Positions 1-5,450 of a DNA stretch of 5,486 nucleotides are shown piece by piece. The notes under the pieces were generated by a model. The model was not told the origin of the DNA, did not search any database, and worked only from the letters and a program-made list of their open reading frames with translations. The DNA lies in assembly GCA_903847655.1 (NCBI GenBank), contig CAINEG010000101.1, forward strand, positions 1 to 5,486, read 5' to 3'. Source of the stretch: an uncultured Bacteroidota bacterium. Its GTDB lineage: Bacteria; Bacteroidota; Bacteroidia; Chitinophagales; Chitinophagaceae. The translations under genes and the position numbers were made by a program. Positions within the stretch are counted from its first letter, which is position 1. The number at the start of each line of letters is the position of its first letter.

Positions 1-1
1 A

Positions 2-109
2 GATGGCACTACTGGTGAAATCCATGTACGTCATCGTGCGCATGTACAAGAAGGTAAATTGTATTACAAAGGCCTTTTAGTAAGCGAAAAAGCGCCATTA
101 AAAGCTTAA
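2..109 (+). CDS. rpmF: 50S ribosomal protein L32, C-terminal part (5' end outside window)
   Basis: The window opens inside this reading frame; 35 codons and a TAA stop are visible. The translation begins [14 protein letters not shown] and ends in KAPLKA, which matches the C-terminal half of L32, a small protein of the large ribosomal subunit. The visible part has the TTGE-x-H-x-x-HRAH and EGKLYYKG pattern I associate with Bacteroidota L32. It contains no cysteine, so at least the second Cys pair of the zinc-ribbon L32 form is absent. The stop lies 11 bases before the plsX ATG. The rpmF-plsX order is a widely conserved pairing, which supports both calls and suggests co-transcription. The start codon and promoter lie outside the window. 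The frame is read directly; the identity rests on recall of the family. Confidence 0.9.
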   Translation, partial: DGTTGEIHVRHRAHVQEGKLYYKGLLVSEKAPLKA

Positions 110-120
110 TTGCATTTTAA

Positions 121-1062
121 ATGAATATTGGCATCGATATGATGGGTGGAGATTACGCTCCATTAGAAGCTGTCAAAGGCGTTCAACAATATTTAGCAAA
201 GTCTGAAAATCATATTTTTTGTATTGGTGATGAAATCCAGTTGAATGAATTGTTTCAACAACATGGACTTTCCTCACCATTTTTGCATTTGGTACATGCC
301 CCTGAAGTAATTGGTTATCATGAACACCCAACCAAGGCTTTAAAAGAAAAACCAAATTCTTCCATTGCCATCGGTTTTAAACTATTGGCTACAGGAGCAC
401 TAGACGCCTTTTTAAGCGCCGGTAATACAGGCGCTATGTTAGTAGGTGCCATGTTTACCATCAAACCAATCAAAGGCGTATTAAGACCTACCATTGCTTC
501 CCTTCTTCCAAAACTAAATGGCAAAACGGGTATTCTAGTAGATGTAGGATTAAATGCCGATTGCAAACCAGAACAATTAAATCAGTTTGCTATTTTAGGC
601 AACTTATATGCTAAGCATATTTTAAATATCGAAAACCCTTCAGTAGGTTTATTGAATGTGGGAGAAGAAGAAGGAAAAGGTAATATATTGGCACAAGCCA
701 CCTACCCTTTACTAAAAGAAAATAATGCCATTCGATTTATCGGAAATGTAGAAGGTAGAGATGTATTTAATGACAAAGCAGACGTTATTGTTTGTGATGG
801 TTTCACTGGCAATATTCTTTTAAAAACTGCCGAAGCCATGTACGATGCTGCAGTACATCAAAATTTACAAAACGATTCTTTTTTTGGTCGCTATCATTTT
901 GAAAATTACGGAGGCACTCCTGTTTTAGGGATTAATCAACCAGTGATTATTGGTCATGGCATCAGCAATGCCAAAGCCTTCTTTAATATGATTTTACTTT
1001 CAGAAAAAATGATTGAAACTAAATTCTGCTCCATCATTACCAGCAATTTCGAAAATATTTAA
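121..1062 (+). CDS. plsX: Phosphate acyltransferase PlsX
   Basis: PlsX converts acyl-ACP and inorganic phosphate into acyl-phosphate, the acyl donor PlsY uses to make lysophosphatidic acid. It is a peripheral enzyme at the inner face of the membrane. The 313-residue product carries the family signatures in order: N-terminal IGIDMMGGD (about residues 3-11), LSAGNTGAML (98-107), the LVDVGLNADCKPE segment (139-151), GNVEGRDVF (208-216), CDGFTGNILLK (225-235) and YGGTPVLG...IIGHG near 263-280. It is shorter than the roughly 330-340 residues common elsewhere. The missing residues fall between the CDGFTGN motif and YGGTPVLG, which I believe is usual for Bacteroidota and not damage. The ATG at 121 is the natural start because the conserved N-terminal beta strand begins there; no Shine-Dalgarno precedes it. 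It probably shares a transcript with rpmF. The fabH gene that often follows plsX is not next here. Confidence 0.96.
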   Translation: MNIGIDMMGGDYAPLEAVKGVQQYLAKSENHIFCIGDEIQLNELFQQHGLSSPFLHLVHAPEVIGYHEHPTKALKEKPNSSIAIGFKLLATGALDAFLSAGNTGAMLVGAMFTIKPIKGVLRPTIASLLPKLNGKTGILVDVGLNADCKPEQLNQFAILGNLYAKHILNIENPSVGLLNVGEEEGKGNILAQATYPLLKENNAIRFIGNVEGRDVFNDKADVIVCDGFTGNILLKTAEAMYDAAVHQNLQNDSFFGRYHFENYGGTPVLGINQPVIIGHGISNAKAFFNMILLSEKMIETKFCSIITSNFENI

Positions 1063-1139
1063 GCAGTCCTTAGTTTTGGGATGCAAGTTTATATACCTTC
1101 TCCAGTATTAGTTTCTAGTTTTATTCTTTATAATTAGCT

Positions 1140-1147
1140 TAATTTTG
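1140..1147 (+). promoter_or_regulatory. Bacteroidota-type -7 promoter element for the CBS-like gene
   Basis: TAATTTTG matches the Bacteroidota -7 consensus TAnnTTTG at every fixed position and lies 26 bases before the ATG at 1174. The expected -33 TTTG is poor: only a GTTTT stretch around 1118-1122 is in range. Between the box and the ATG lies a small hairpin, AAGCA (1151-1155) and TGCTT (1162-1166) around an A6 loop, which would form the very short 5' leader. No convincing intrinsic terminator separates plsX from this site, so read-through from plsX cannot be excluded. Confidence 0.5.
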
Positions 1148-1173
1148 TCCAAGCAAAAAAATGCTTTTACCCT

Positions 1174-2148
1174 ATGTGGCTAAACAATATTCTAGAAACC
1201 ATTGGCAATACTCCTTTAATCAAATTAAATAAGCTTACTGCCGATATACCCGCCACTGTTTTAGCCAAGGTAGATTATTTCAATCCCGGCAATTCCATTA
1301 AAGATAGAATGGCCTTGAAAATGGTAGAAGTAGCAGAGGCAGAAGGAAAATTAAAACCTGGTGGTACTATCATAGAATGCACCAGCGGAAATACAGGCAT
1401 GGGACTTGCCTTAGTGGCCATCGTAAAAGGATACCAATGCATATTTACCACTACCGATAAGCAGAGCAAAGAAAAAATAGACATATTAAGAGCGGTGGGT
1501 GCAGAAGTCATTGTTTGTCCTACCAATGTTGCGCCTGAGGATCCCAAAAGTTATTATTCGGTAGCCAGAAAATTAGCGGCAGAAATTCCCAATTCTTATT
1601 TCTTCAATCAGTATGATAATTTGGCCAACCGTCAAGCCCATTATGAAAGCACGGGTCCAGAAATTTGGGATCAAACAGAAGGAAAAATAACCCATTTAGT
1701 TTGTACTGCAGGTACAGGAGGAACAATAACAGGCATTGCAAAATATTTAAAAGAGCAGAATCCATCCATTAAAGTTTGGGCGATCGATCCAATTGGCTCT
1801 CTATTGACCCATTTTTTTGAAACTGGGATTGAGGATCATGCCTATGTGCAGCCCTATATAGCAGAAGGCTTTGGAGAAGATTTTATTCCAAAAAATTATG
1901 ACATGACCTTGATTGATCATTTTGAACAAGTATCAGATAAAGATGGTGCGCTGATGACGCGTCGTTTGGCTAAAGAAGAAGGCTTGTTTTGCGGCTATAG
2001 TGCTGGCAGCTGTTTGCAGGGACTTCATCAACTGAGCGTTCAATTAAAGCCCTCAGATCTAGTGGTTTGCATTTTGCATGACCATGGCAGTAGATATATT
2101 GGAAAAGTTTACAATGACGAATGGATGCGAAGCAAAGGTTTTATTTAA
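1174..2148 (+). CDS. Cysteine synthase / cystathionine beta-synthase family PLP enzyme (single catalytic domain)
   Basis: The 324-residue product is a fold-type II PLP enzyme that should catalyse beta-replacement, joining serine or O-acetylserine to a thiol (homocysteine or sulfide). Visible signatures are ETIGNTPLIKLNK (8-20), the PLP lysine in NSIKDR (Lys43), TSGNTGMGLAL (70-80) contacting substrate and cofactor, the phosphate-binding GTGGT loop (180-184) and GYSAGS (274-279) near the pyridine ring. Several stretches resemble the catalytic core of cystathionine beta-synthase more than CysK: VCPTN (114-118), AEIPNSYFFNQY (136-147), DPIGS (205-209), DFIPKNYD (236-243) and the C-terminal DEWMRSKGFI. 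It has neither an N-terminal haem domain nor C-terminal Bateman (CBS) repeats. Near residue 302, HDHGSRY replaces the DS-x-RNY of classical CBS. I leave the symbol blank because cbs, cysK or cysM activity cannot be separated from sequence. It appears to be a stand-alone unit with its own promoter. Confidence 0.88.
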   Translation: MWLNNILETIGNTPLIKLNKLTADIPATVLAKVDYFNPGNSIKDRMALKMVEVAEAEGKLKPGGTIIECTSGNTGMGLALVAIVKGYQCIFTTTDKQSKEKIDILRAVGAEVIVCPTNVAPEDPKSYYSVARKLAAEIPNSYFFNQYDNLANRQAHYESTGPEIWDQTEGKITHLVCTAGTGGTITGIAKYLKEQNPSIKVWAIDPIGSLLTHFFETGIEDHAYVQPYIAEGFGEDFIPKNYDMTLIDHFEQVSDKDGALMTRRLAKEEGLFCGYSAGSCLQGLHQLSVQLKPSDLVVCILHDHGSRYIGKVYNDEWMRSKGFI

Positions 2149-2224
2149 ATCATTCATTATCAAACTAAAATGTGGGTATTCCCTTGTTTTTTGGGGATTA
2201 TTTAAGCGCTTTAAAAGGCCGAAG

Positions 2225-2246
2225 GCTAACATTCGTTTGGGGCATA
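2225..2246 (+). repeat. Possible diverged intergenic repeat, copy 1
   Basis: This 22-base stretch (GCT-a-ACA, then TTCGTT, GG and CATA) aligns by eye with 4965-4987 in another intergenic gap. It shares GCT, ACA, TTCGTT, GG and CATA, with a 3-base gap (ATG) on one side and 2 extra Gs on the other. It is preceded by a mini-hairpin, GCC-GAA-GGC. The match is imperfect and short, so chance similarity is possible. It lies just upstream of the fbaA -7 box, and its TTTG (2236-2239) is too close (12 bases) to be a standard -33 element. Confidence 0.25.
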
Positions 2247-2251
2247 AATCT

Positions 2252-2259
2252 TATATTTG
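2252..2259 (+). promoter_or_regulatory. Bacteroidota-type -7 promoter element for fbaA
   Basis: TATATTTG is a perfect match to TAnnTTTG and lies 18 bases before the fbaA ATG at 2278, implying a very short leader of roughly 12-15 bases. At the usual distance of about 19 bases upstream there is no TTTG (around 2229-2233 reads ACATT). The nearest TTTG is at 2236-2239, too close. The leader before the ATG is AT-rich with no Shine-Dalgarno. I am fairly sure of the -7 element and unsure of the -33. Confidence 0.55.
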
Positions 2260-2277
2260 CCACTCAATTAATAAACT

Positions 2278-3345
2278 ATGAGCAAGTACAGAGCAGGGGT
2301 TTTATTTGGTAAAGAATTAGAGGCATTATACAATGATGCGAAAGCAAATAAGTTTGCCATTCCAGCAGTCAATACCACTGGAACCGACACTATTAATGCA
2401 GCTATCGAAACAGCCGCTAAAGTGAACTCTCCTATTATTATTCAATTTTCTAATGGCGGTGCACAATTTATTGCAGGCAAAGGAATGCCTAACGATAATT
2501 TACAAGCCAATATTCAAGGAGCTATTGCAGGTGCTTTACATGTACACCAAGTAGCTAAATTTTATAATGTTCCGGTTATTTTACATACTGACCATGCTTC
2601 AAAAAAATGGTTGCCATGGATAAGTGCTTTGATTGATGCGGGGGAACAATATAAAAAAGAAAAAGGACAACCTTTGTTCAGTTCTCATATGTTGGATTTA
2701 TCTGAAGAAAGTTTAGAAGAAAACATTCAAACTTCTGTAGAATTTTATAAAAGAATGGCACCTTTAGGAATGAGCATTGAAATTGAATTAGGGGTAACAG
2801 GTGGCGAAGAAGATGGTGTTGATAATAGTAATGTTGATAATGATAAATTATATACGCAACCAGAACACGTTGAATACGCTTATACTGAATTAAGTAAAGT
2901 GGGAAATTTATTTACAGTAGCTGCTGCTTTTGGAAACGTGCATGGTGTATACAAACCAGGCAATGTTGAATTAAGACCAGACATTTTAAATAATAGCCAA
3001 GTACATATTCAGAAAAAATTAAACACAGCTGAAAAGCCAGTGTATTTTGTATTTCATGGCGGATCGGGTTCACCACAAAATCAAATTAGAGAAGCGATTG
3101 GATACGGTGCGATTAAAATGAATTTAGACACCGATTTACAATGGGCTTTCTGGGAAGGTATTTTAGGATATTACAAAAAGAATGAGGCTTTCTTACAAGC
3201 ACAACTAGGTAACCCAGAGGGAGCCGATAAGCCTAATAAGAAGTATTATGATCCAAGAGTATGGTTAAGAAAAGGCGAAGAATCCTTCATTCAACGCTTG
3301 GAAATAGCTTTTGATGACTTAAACTGCATTGGTAGAAACGCTTAA
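2278..3345 (+). CDS. fbaA: Class II (zinc-dependent) fructose-bisphosphate aldolase
   Basis: This enzyme reversibly cleaves fructose 1,6-bisphosphate to dihydroxyacetone phosphate and glyceraldehyde 3-phosphate in cytosolic glycolysis and gluconeogenesis. The 355-residue length is close to E. coli FbaA (about 359), and the sequence looks like the FbaA-type branch from end to end. Key sites are visible: catalytic Asp105 and zinc ligand His106 in LHTDHASKK, the acidic GGEEDGVDN segment (175-183), zinc ligand His222 in GNVHGVYKPGN, zinc ligand His260 in FVFHGGSGS, and the phosphate-binding region KMNLDTDLQWA (280-290). The C-terminal NKKYYDPRVWLRKGE block (320-334) is also typical. The usual Cys of the TDHCAKK motif is Ala here, outside the catalytic set. 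The ATG is the family-typical start. A strong terminator follows 13 bases after the stop, so this is probably a single-gene unit with its own promoter. Confidence 0.97.
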   Translation: MSKYRAGVLFGKELEALYNDAKANKFAIPAVNTTGTDTINAAIETAAKVNSPIIIQFSNGGAQFIAGKGMPNDNLQANIQGAIAGALHVHQVAKFYNVPVILHTDHASKKWLPWISALIDAGEQYKKEKGQPLFSSHMLDLSEESLEENIQTSVEFYKRMAPLGMSIEIELGVTGGEEDGVDNSNVDNDKLYTQPEHVEYAYTELSKVGNLFTVAAAFGNVHGVYKPGNVELRPDILNNSQVHIQKKLNTAEKPVYFVFHGGSGSPQNQIREAIGYGAIKMNLDTDLQWAFWEGILGYYKKNEAFLQAQLGNPEGADKPNKKYYDPRVWLRKGEESFIQRLEIAFDDLNCIGRNA

Positions 3346-3358
3346 ACAAAATTTTAAC

Positions 3359-3400
3359 ACAGCCACCTATTTATTAAAATGGGTGGCTGTTTATTTTTTT
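3359..3400 (+). terminator. Rho-independent terminator after fbaA
   Basis: ACAGCCACC (3359-3367) pairs perfectly with GGTGGCTGT (3382-3390), giving a 9-bp GC-rich stem that can gain one G-U pair. The loop of about 14 bases is AT-rich, and a T-rich tract, TTATTTTTTT (3391-3400), follows directly. This is a textbook intrinsic terminator separating fbaA from accD. The T tract contains TATTTTTT, one base short of the TAnnTTTG promoter motif. No better -7 candidate lies between here and the accD ATG, so the accD promoter remains uncertain. Confidence 0.9.
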
Positions 3401-3435
3401 ATAACTTCATACAGGACTAAAACGATTGCTTAACT

Positions 3436-4353
3436 ATGAAAAATAGAGAAGAAGATATTGAAGTAAACTTAACCGGAGAAGAAACGGCTGCATCTGAAGC
3501 TAGTAAATCAAGATGGTTTAAAAGGAAAAGAAAAGGAATTACTACTTCTACCGCAGATAAAAAAGAAACCCCTGAAGGCCTTTGGACGAAGTGCCCATCA
3601 TGTAATCATATTTGCACTAGTTCAGAATTAAAAGAAAGTTTATTCATTTGCAGCAAATGTAATTTCCATCACCGTATTGGCAGTGATGAATATTTTGACA
3701 TTTTATTTGACGAAGCACAATTCACTGAATTGTTTGATAATATTAAAAGTAAAGACGCACTCAATTTTACCGACTTAAAAAATTACCAAAAACGTTTGGA
3801 TGAGATTCATGCCAAAACCGATTTGAAAGATTCCATGCGTGTAGCCGTTGGAAAAGTAAATGGTGAAGAAATCGTAGTGGCCTGTATGGACTTCGAATTT
3901 ATTGGAGGTTCCTTAGGCAGTGTGATGGGAGAGAAATTTAGTCGTGCGGTAGATTATTGTATTCAACACAAACTACCCTATTTAGTGATAAGTAAAAGTG
4001 GTGGTGCAAGAATGATGGAAAGTGCATTTAGCTTGATGCAATTGGCCAAAACGAGTGGCAAACTTTCTCAATTAAGCGATGCCAAACTTCCTTTCATCTC
4101 CATGTTGACTGATCCCACTTTTGGAGGTATTTCTGCAAGCTTTGGCATGCTGGGTGACATTAACATCGCAGAGCCTGGCGCATTGATTGGCTTTGCAGGG
4201 CCAAGAGTCATTAAAGAGACCATAAAAAAAGATTTACCTCCTGGATTTCAACGCAGTGAATTTTTACTAGAACATGGATTTTTAGACTTTATTGTAGATA
4301 GAAAAGAATTAAAAAATAAATTGTCCGAAGTAGCCTTCCTATTTAGAAACTAA
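3436..4353 (+). CDS. accD: Acetyl-CoA carboxylase carboxyltransferase subunit beta
   Basis: AccD pairs with AccA to move the carboxyl group from biotinylated AccB to acetyl-CoA, making malonyl-CoA for fatty acid synthesis. The 305-residue protein has the N-terminal zinc ribbon with four cysteines (Cys53, Cys56, Cys72, Cys75; CPSC...CSKC) and then a crotonase-fold carboxyltransferase domain. Family motifs include [12 protein letters not shown] (157-168), [20 protein letters not shown] (188-207), [17 protein letters not shown] (225-241), [16 protein letters not shown] (244-259) and [15 protein letters not shown] (267-281). The usual start motif WFKRKRKGI appears only at residue 27. The 26 residues before it are acidic and rich in Glu, Ala and Ser, an extension most AccD proteins lack. 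No ATG, GTG or TTG occurs in frame nearer to WFKRK, so the ATG at 3436 stands. The partner accA is not in the window. A terminator lies upstream, so accD probably has its own promoter. Confidence 0.97.
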   Translation: MKNREEDIEVNLTGEETAASEASKSRWFKRKRKGITTSTADKKETPEGLWTKCPSCNHICTSSELKESLFICSKCNFHHRIGSDEYFDILFDEAQFTELFDNIKSKDALNFTDLKNYQKRLDEIHAKTDLKDSMRVAVGKVNGEEIVVACMDFEFIGGSLGSVMGEKFSRAVDYCIQHKLPYLVISKSGGARMMESAFSLMQLAKTSGKLSQLSDAKLPFISMLTDPTFGGISASFGMLGDINIAEPGALIGFAGPRVIKETIKKDLPPGFQRSEFLLEHGFLDFIVDRKELKNKLSEVAFLFRN

Positions 4354-4366
4354 AGCATTTAGGAAG
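4335..4366 (+). other. Bulged hairpin spanning the accD stop codon
   Basis: CTTCCTA (4335-4341) can pair with TAGGAAG (4360-4366), and the adjacent TTTAG (4342-4346) with CTAAA (4350-4354). Together they give a 12-bp stem with an AAA loop and a 5-base bulge (GCATT). The accD TAA stop (4351-4353) lies in the inner stem. No T tract follows, so it is not a classic terminator; it could protect the accD mRNA 3' end. The pairing is visible, but any role is a guess and it may be chance. Confidence 0.3.
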
Positions 4367-4388
4367 TCAATATTTAATCCTATTTTTG
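4358..4388 (+). promoter_or_regulatory. Promoter for smpB (-33 TTTA, -7 TATTTTTG)
   Basis: TATTTTTG (4381-4388) matches the Bacteroidota -7 motif TAnnTTTG perfectly. TTTA (4358-4361), one base off the -33 TTTG, sits 19 bases upstream, the expected spacing. This is the best complete promoter in the window. Transcription should start a few bases after the box, near 4392-4396, so the smpB mRNA would begin in or just before the hairpin at 4391-4418. The last three bases of the box are a TTG in frame with smpB and could be mistaken for a start codon. Confidence 0.6.
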
Positions 4389-4390
4389 TT

Positions 4391-4424
4391 TCCCGTTACC
4401 GAGCATTTGGTACCGGGATTTTTT
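4391..4424 (+). terminator. Terminator-like hairpin plus T6 tract abutting the smpB ATG
   Basis: TCCCGTTACC (4391-4400) pairs with GGTACCGGGA (4409-4418) with a single T-C mismatch, around the loop GAGCATTT. Six Ts (4419-4424) follow, then the smpB ATG at 4425. In shape it is an intrinsic terminator, reasonable for ending accD transcripts 38 bases after the accD stop. Because the smpB -7 box ends only 2 bases before it, the same hairpin would form the whole 5' leader of the smpB mRNA. There it could instead affect mRNA stability or ribosome access. Termination of accD is the simpler reading. Confidence 0.65.
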
Positions 4425-4889
4425 ATGGCCAAACCCAAAGTTGCACAAGTAAAAGAATTAAACAATAGGCAAGCCTATTTCAACTACCACATAGAGGACA
4501 AATATGAGGCAGGCATTGTATTGTTAGGCACAGAGGTAAAATCCATAAGAGAAGGCAAGGTAAGTTTCAATGACTCCTTCTGTATGTTTGATAAAGGAGA
4601 ACTTTGGGTAAGAGGTTTATTTATCAATGCCTATAGTCATGGCAATTCGAACAATCATATTGAAGTGCATGACCGTAAGTTGTTGTTACAAAAAAGGGAA
4701 CTTGAAAAATTAGAAACCAAGGTCAAAGAAAAGGGCTATTCCATTATGCCTTTACGCATATTTTTTAATGAAAAAAGATTTGCCAAAGTAGAGATTGGTG
4801 TGGGCAAGGGTAAAAAAGAATTTGATAAGCGTGAAACCATCAAAACCCGCGATGTTGATAAGGAAATTAAACGTCTCCTTAAGAGATAA
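4425..4889 (+). CDS. smpB: SsrA-binding protein SmpB (trans-translation)
   Basis: SmpB binds tmRNA (SsrA) and delivers it to ribosomes stalled on broken mRNAs, so that the nascent protein is tagged for degradation and the ribosome is released. The 154-residue product has the usual family length. It shows the N-terminal RQAYFNYHIEDKYEAGI block (15-31), GTEVKSIREGKVSFNDSF (35-52), AYSHGN (69-74), the R-KLLL-KREL helix region (84-93), and the basic C-terminal tail GKKEFDKRETIKTRDVDKEI (129-148), which enters the decoding centre. A longer reading from TTG at 4386 would add 13 residues. I reject it because that TTG belongs to the -7 promoter box and MAKPK is a typical SmpB start. The tmRNA gene ssrA is not visible in the window. 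No Shine-Dalgarno is present; the ATG directly follows a T6 tract. It is probably transcribed from its own promoter. Confidence 0.97.
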   Translation: MAKPKVAQVKELNNRQAYFNYHIEDKYEAGIVLLGTEVKSIREGKVSFNDSFCMFDKGELWVRGLFINAYSHGNSNNHIEVHDRKLLLQKRELEKLETKVKEKGYSIMPLRIFFNEKRFAKVEIGVGKGKKEFDKRETIKTRDVDKEIKRLLKR

Positions 4890-4928
4890 AATATTTCATT
4901 CAAAATTTTCTTTTAAAAAATATTTCAT
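4888..4928. repeat. 12-bp direct repeat after smpB
   Basis: AAAATATTTCAT occurs exactly at 4888-4899, overlapping the last two bases of the smpB stop, and again at 4917-4928. The starts are 29 bases apart, with AT-rich sequence (AAAATTTT, TTTTAAAA) between. Each copy contains the self-complementary AAATATTT. In such AT-rich sequence a 12-mer repeat could be chance or slippage. There is no GC-rich stem here, so I do not call it a terminator, although the convergent genes on either side would need one. Confidence 0.35.
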
Positions 4929-4964
4929 AGAATAAACACCTATACCTCACTCTCAGATCGCTTC

Positions 4965-4987
4965 GCTCACAATGTTCGTTCGGCATA
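4965..4987 (+). repeat. Possible diverged intergenic repeat, copy 2
   Basis: This stretch sits in the convergent gap between smpB and the - strand gene and aligns imperfectly with 2225-2246, sharing GCT, ACA, TTCGTT, GG and CATA in the same order. It is more GC-rich than the bases around it and is preceded by TCGCTTC. Repetitive-looking GCTTCGCTCAC segments of this sort occur as dispersed intergenic elements in various genomes, but I cannot confirm that here. The strand is given relative to copy 1. Confidence 0.25.
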
Positions 4988-5021
4988 GCATTTTTTCAAT
5001 TCTTAATATTTAAATAACCAA

Positions 5022-5450
5022 CTATTCGTATTTTTTCTTAGGAGCATCATCGCCTTTTAATTGCTCTTCAATAGCAGAAGGATGCGGACGATGGGTAGTC
5101 GCATAAGCAATGCCTAATAATACAGCAAAGACGCCAAAAGACCAGGCGATTTCAATAGGTATTAACCAATAGCCCCAAATTCTTTGTACAGAAGCCTTTT
5201 CAGGGGCACTCAATTCATAAATAATTACTAGCTTCTGCCCTATTTTAGATGCATAATCAGCGCTATCTAATTCAAGCTTATAGTCTTTGCCATATTCAGA
5301 ATACACGGCCACTATTTTAGCGTCTGTCCCAGCACCTTCCTTTACAATAGTTGCAGGAGCAGTTTCACTATCAAAATAATCAGGCTCTCTACTAAAAGGC
5401 AAGTAAAGAAAAAAACAGAACAAGAATAATATGATGGATGATCTAATCAA
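5022..5450 (-). CDS. Small two-helix membrane protein of unknown function, possibly DUF3592-like
   Basis: I do not recognise this 142-residue product with certainty. A hydrophobic N-terminal helix (about residues 5-19, IIL-FL-FCFFLYLPF) could be an anchor or uncleaved signal. It is followed by a roughly 70-residue polar, beta-rich segment (KIVAVYSEYGKDYKLEL...GQKLVIIYEL), a second hydrophobic helix (92-117, WGYWLIPIEIAWSFGVFAVLLGIAYA) and a charged tail ending in KKKYE. A polar domain with a GQ-x-V-x-x-x-Y strand followed by a helix recalls DUF3592 proteins, but that is a weak resemblance. The frame contains no ATG at all. The given start is the TTG at 5450; in-frame stop TAA lies at 5478-5480. 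A second TTG at 5423 is possible but would halve the first helix. The TTG at 5450 sits in CAATTTTG, one base off a -7 promoter motif, so the true start is unresolved. The gene converges on smpB. Confidence 0.65.
   Translation of the reverse strand: MIRSSIILFLFCFFLYLPFSREPDYFDSETAPATIVKEGAGTDAKIVAVYSEYGKDYKLELDSADYASKIGQKLVIIYELSAPEKASVQRIWGYWLIPIEIAWSFGVFAVLLGIAYATTHRPHPSAIEEQLKGDDAPKKKYE

Noticed and set aside
173..566. Two - strand frames (60 and 82 codons) within plsX.
   Set aside because: They lie antisense to strongly conserved plsX codons, show no domain or start context, and are explained as shadow frames.
1275..1547. 90-codon - strand frame within the CBS-like gene.
   Set aside because: It is antisense to the conserved PLP-enzyme motifs, with no domain or promoter; a shadow frame.
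2149..2224. Possible terminator after the CBS-like gene: ATTCCC and GGGGAT around a T-rich loop, and the AAGCGCTT palindrome.
   Set aside because: The stem is only six pairs including a wobble, and there is no T tract after it. The palindrome is only 8 bases. Neither is convincing.
2078..2281. 67-codon + strand frame running from inside the CBS-like gene to an ATGA overlap with the fbaA start.
   Set aside because: It begins out of frame inside a well-conserved gene, has no recognisable domain, and its downstream half covers the fbaA promoter box. The ATGA overlap looks accidental.
4386..4424. TTG start giving SmpB a 13-residue N-terminal extension.
   Set aside because: The TTG is the end of a perfect -7 box, the added residues are encoded by a terminator-like hairpin, and the ATG at 4425 gives the typical SmpB N-terminus and length.
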